A stretch of 64,000 nt of DNA from Galbibacter kalidii (lineage in GTDB: Bacteria > Bacteroidota > Bacteroidia > Flavobacteriales > Flavobacteriaceae): positions 62,001 through 126,000 of the forward strand of contig NZ_JAPFGA010000004.1 in the NCBI RefSeq assembly GCF_026241135.1, read 5' to 3'. The translations under genes were made by a program, and so were the position numbers. Below, one piece after another: positions 61,860 through 64,000 of the stretch. Position 1 is the first letter of the stretch; each line of letters begins with the position of its first letter. The notes under the pieces were generated by a model, which saw only the letters and a program-made list of their open reading frames with translations, was not told where the DNA came from and made no database searches.

Positions 61860-62639
61860 ATGGAGAATAAAAAGAAATATAAGATCCGAGTTTTTAAGCT
61901 GACTTTTATTACTGTGCTGTTCTTTTTATCAGCATGTAACAGTGAGAGTGCGAACGATTGTTTCCAATCCGCCGGAAAAATGGTAAAAGAGGAAAGGAGT
62001 GTACAGCCGTTTACCAAAATTTTGGTAAACGAGGGTATATCAATGGTAATTAAACAAGGGGAAACTTATAAAGTAGAAGTGGAATCCGGTAAGAACCTGT
62101 TGAACGATATTACAGCAGAGGTTATTGACGGTCAACTGATCTTGACAAATGAGAATGTTTGCAATTATGTGCGCGATTATGAACTCACGACTTTTTATGT
62201 AACAGCACCGGAAATTGAAGAGATTCGAAGTGCAACACAAAGGGAAATCCGTTCGGATGGGGTGTTGAATCTTGAAAGTCTTATGGTTTATTCCGAAAAT
62301 TGGAGTGAAAATGAATATTTAACCAGCGGGGATTTGTATTTAAATCTGAATGTAAATTCGTTCCGAATGGTTTTTAACGGACTCTCCAACATTCATCTTA
62401 CAGGAAGTGCAAGCTCTCTTAACATTAACATGGCTTCCGGAAACGGACGCTTTGAAGGGGAAAATTTTATGGTTGAAAATGCTCAGGTGTACCACAGGGG
62501 ATCCAACGATTTGATACTGAATGTGCAGAATTCTTTAAAAGGGAATATCTACAGCACGGGTGATATTGTTTTGGTGAGCAGGCCTGAAACCGTTGAGGTG
62601 GAAGAACATTATCAAGGACGACTTGTTTACAGGGATTAA
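61860..62639 (+). CDS. DUF2807 (GIN-domain) lipoprotein
   Basis: 259 aa. Lipobox FFLSAC-NSESANDC after a basic start; then the adhesin-like beta-helix of DUF2807: EERSVQPFTKILVNEGISMV, VEVESGKNLLNDITAEVIDG, IRSATQREIRSDGVLNLESL, LNINMASGNGRFEGENFMVE, SLKGNIYSTGDIVLVSRPE. The function is unknown. The start is 3 bases after the PagL-like gene, so the two are co-transcribed. The stop overlaps that of the convergent gldA by two bases. Confidence 0.9.
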   Translation: MENKKKYKIRVFKLTFITVLFFLSACNSESANDCFQSAGKMVKEERSVQPFTKILVNEGISMVIKQGETYKVEVESGKNLLNDITAEVIDGQLILTNENVCNYVRDYELTTFYVTAPEIEEIRSATQREIRSDGVLNLESLMVYSENWSENEYLTSGDLYLNLNVNSFRMVFNGLSNIHLTGSASSLNINMASGNGRFEGENFMVENAQVYHRGSNDLILNVQNSLKGNIYSTGDIVLVSRPETVEVEEHYQGRLVYRD

Positions 62640-63532
62640 GGAGAGGTAAGTTCGATAAACAAATGCTCCAACCCTTTATTTTTTTGATTTAGTTGAAGTG
62701 TTTTGAGTCCGTTGTCATGCGCAAAATCAAACACGGTTGATCGCATGTCTTTTTCTGTCTCAAAAGTAATTTCATAAACAAACCCAATAATGTTTTTTAC
62801 CTTTTTCACCTTCGGTAATTGCTGAAGGAGGACTTCTTCAACCCGATAATCAAATTCAACGGCTATTATTTGTTCCTGTGTTTTTCTGAGATCGCTTAAC
62901 TTTTTGTCAGCTACGATTTCTCCTTTATTGATGATAATCACACGGTCGCATACAGCTTCTACCTCCTGCATGATATGCGTAGAAAGTAAAATGGTCTTTT
63001 CTTTACCGATATTTACGATAAGTTTCCGGATCTCTATCAACTGATTAGGATCTAACCCAGTGGTGGGTTCGTCCAGAATCAAAACATCCGGGTCGGAGAT
63101 TAAAGCGGCAGCCAGCCCCACACGCTGACGGTATCCTTTGGAAAGTGCTCCTATCTTTTTATTCGCTTCAGGTGAAAGTCCACATTGGGAAATAACAGTT
63201 TCAATCCGTGTTTTGGGAGCCTTGTAGAGGGAAGCCGTGTATGCCAAGTATTCCCGCACATACATATCCATATGTAGCGGATTGTGTTCAGGGAGGTACC
63301 CTACGCTTTTTTGTACGTCGTTCTTTTGGGTGTCAATATCAAAATCGTTGACTTTGGCATGTCCTTCGGTGGGTTGGAGGTAGGTCGTCAAGATTTTCAT
63401 CATTGTTGATTTTCCGGCACCATTAGGCCCTAAAAAACCAACAATTTCCCCTTTGTTGATGGAAAAAGACACCTTGTTGAGCGCGGTTTGCGCTCCGTAG
63501 GTTTTAGTAATATTGGAAACAGCTATAGACAT
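62636..63532 (-). CDS. gldA: Gliding-motility ABC transporter ATPase GldA
   Basis: 298 aa ABC ATPase: Walker A FLGPNGAGKSTMMKILTTYL, Q-loop SVGYLPEHNPLHMDMYVREY, signature IGALSKGYRQRVGLAAALIS, Walker B VLILDEPTTGLDPNQLIEIR and H-loop ILLSTHIMQEVEA. This combination and the C-terminal domain fit GldA, which works with GldF and GldG; those are not in the window. A perfect minus-strand -7 element (TATATTTG, 63544-63537) lies only 5 bases before the ATG, so the mRNA may be leaderless. Confidence 0.9.
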   Translation of the reverse strand: MSIAVSNITKTYGAQTALNKVSFSINKGEIVGFLGPNGAGKSTMMKILTTYLQPTEGHAKVNDFDIDTQKNDVQKSVGYLPEHNPLHMDMYVREYLAYTASLYKAPKTRIETVISQCGLSPEANKKIGALSKGYRQRVGLAAALISDPDVLILDEPTTGLDPNQLIEIRKLIVNIGKEKTILLSTHIMQEVEAVCDRVIIINKGEIVADKKLSDLRKTQEQIIAVEFDYRVEEVLLQQLPKVKKVKNIIGFVYEITFETEKDMRSTVFDFAHDNGLKTLQLNQKNKGLEHLFIELTSP

Positions 63533-63692
63533 ATTTCAAATATAGGTGTAAAGTTGAAAGTTTGAAAGACGTGGGGATTTAAAACCGTTAAAATGGTTAG
63601 TTTATTGCTGTCTTTACTCTGCTAGCGCGAAAATGTTCCTTAAATCCGCGTTATCATATTAGTTGTCAAAATTTGGTGCTCATGTCAAACAC

Positions 63693-63736
63693 GATAGTGT
63701 GGAAATGTTTTCCGTGCAATGCATTATCCACGCACG
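63693..63736 (-). repeat. Two-hairpin 3'-end element, copy 3
   Basis: GATAGTGTGGAAATGTTTTC then CGTGCAATGCATTATCCACG-CACGG; arms GGAAA/TTTCC and CCGTGC/GCACGG. It lies 7 bases beyond the purK stop. Confidence 0.75.
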
Positions 63737-63743
63737 GTAGTAC

Positions 63744-64000
63744 TTAATACTTTGTACTAACTACTTTAATACTTTTCTTCACTTCTTCGGCAGTACTTCT
63801 GGCGGTGTTTATATCTTCGTGGACAATGGTTACATGGCCCATTTTCCGAAACGGACGGGTTTCGCGTTTTCCATAGATATGAGGGGTAACGCCTTCCATG
63901 TCCATGATTTTTTCAATGTTTTTATAAACTACAGGTCCGTTATGTCCTTCTTCGCCGACAAGGTTCACCATGATTCCGGTCACTTTGCTATCGGTTTTTC
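63744..64000 (-). CDS. purK: 5-(carboxyamino)imidazole ribonucleotide synthase, C-terminal part
   Basis: Partial gene: the frame stays open to the window edge (KTDSKVTGIMVNLVGEEGHN...), so the start lies outside. About 85 C-terminal residues are visible; ITGIMVNLVGEEGHNGPVVY, PHIYGKRETRPFRKMGHVTI and EEVKKSIKVVS match the end of PurK, with the HIYGK/RxxRKMGH motif of the ATP-grasp C-terminal domain. It acts in purine biosynthesis. The two-hairpin element follows its stop. Confidence 0.9.
   Translation of the reverse strand, partial: KTDSKVTGIMVNLVGEEGHNGPVVYKNIEKIMDMEGVTPHIYGKRETRPFRKMGHVTIVHEDINTARSTAEEVKKSIKVVSTKY

Noticed and set aside
1-64000. CRISPR array, tRNA/rRNA genes, insertion sequence or prophage
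   Set aside because: No spaced direct repeats with regular spacers, no cloverleaf or rRNA segments, and no transposase, integrase or phage gene were seen.

Overview
The window reads as a chromosomal segment of a Bacteroidota bacterium, most likely a (marine-type) member of the Flavobacteriaceae. Grounds seen in the sequence: several SusC/SusD outer-membrane pairs, promoters of the Bacteroidota form TTG-N20-TAnnTTTG, no clear Shine-Dalgarno sites, a gliding-motility ABC ATPase (GldA), the flavobacterial putative porin and DUF5686 families, a split methionine synthase, and intergenic regions full of short hairpin repeats. About 45 genes are supported. No tRNA, rRNA, prophage, transposase or CRISPR array was seen.

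Layout. 1-13.6 kb: an 814-aa propeller lipoprotein and rnhB (both minus strand) enclose two tandem SusC/SusD units on the plus strand that share a near-identical non-coding leader and signal peptide but have no enzyme gene beside them. 13.7-19.7 kb: a repeat cluster, a putative porin whose N-terminus is written by a repeat, a PLP enzyme, a small CBM48-type protein, egtB and thyA. 19.9-28 kb: a phosphorus-acquisition-like locus: a secreted phosphodiesterase-alkaline phosphatase fusion, a divergent SusC/SusD pair and a lipoprotein alkaline phosphatase. 28-30.6 kb: accessory stretch with an unrecognised protein, a small membrane protein, a ParE/RelE-type toxin-antitoxin pair and repeats. 30.6-36 kb: nucleoside transporter, bifunctional nuclease, etfAB, and divergent pdhB.

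36-43 kb: a DUF5686 outer-membrane protein, ppa (soluble pyrophosphatase) behind a long, strongly folded leader RNA, hppA (membrane pyrophosphatase) and a deoxynucleoside kinase. 43-60.7 kb is a methionine/sulfur block: metK behind a SAM-II-type riboswitch; a SAM-I riboswitch followed by a homoserine acetyltransferase-aspartokinase-homoserine dehydrogenase fusion, metZ, DUF2061, sulfite reductase, siroheme genes and a ferredoxin-NADP reductase-like flavoprotein; then a second SAM-I riboswitch followed by metH in two pieces separated by a four-helix-bundle (S23) gene, and metF. Together these make homoserine and sulfide into O-acetylhomoserine, homocysteine, methionine and SAM, with SAM feeding back on the leaders. 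60.7-64 kb: a PagL-like lipid A deacylase, a DUF2807 lipoprotein, gldA and the 3' part of purK.

The most unusual signals are not genes. (i) The same dispersed hairpin repeat sits inside the P3 arm of both SAM-I riboswitches. (ii) The ppa leader folds into a near-continuous stem of about 157 nt with a 13-codon mini-ORF in its apical part. (iii) A 44-nt two-hairpin element lies just downstream of three minus-strand genes. (iv) A roughly 95-nt repeat provides the first residues of the porin. (v) Inverted GTTGTTGG-type repeats border the S23 gene that separates the two metH halves. All assignments are by eye from sequence and recalled family knowledge; no searches were run.
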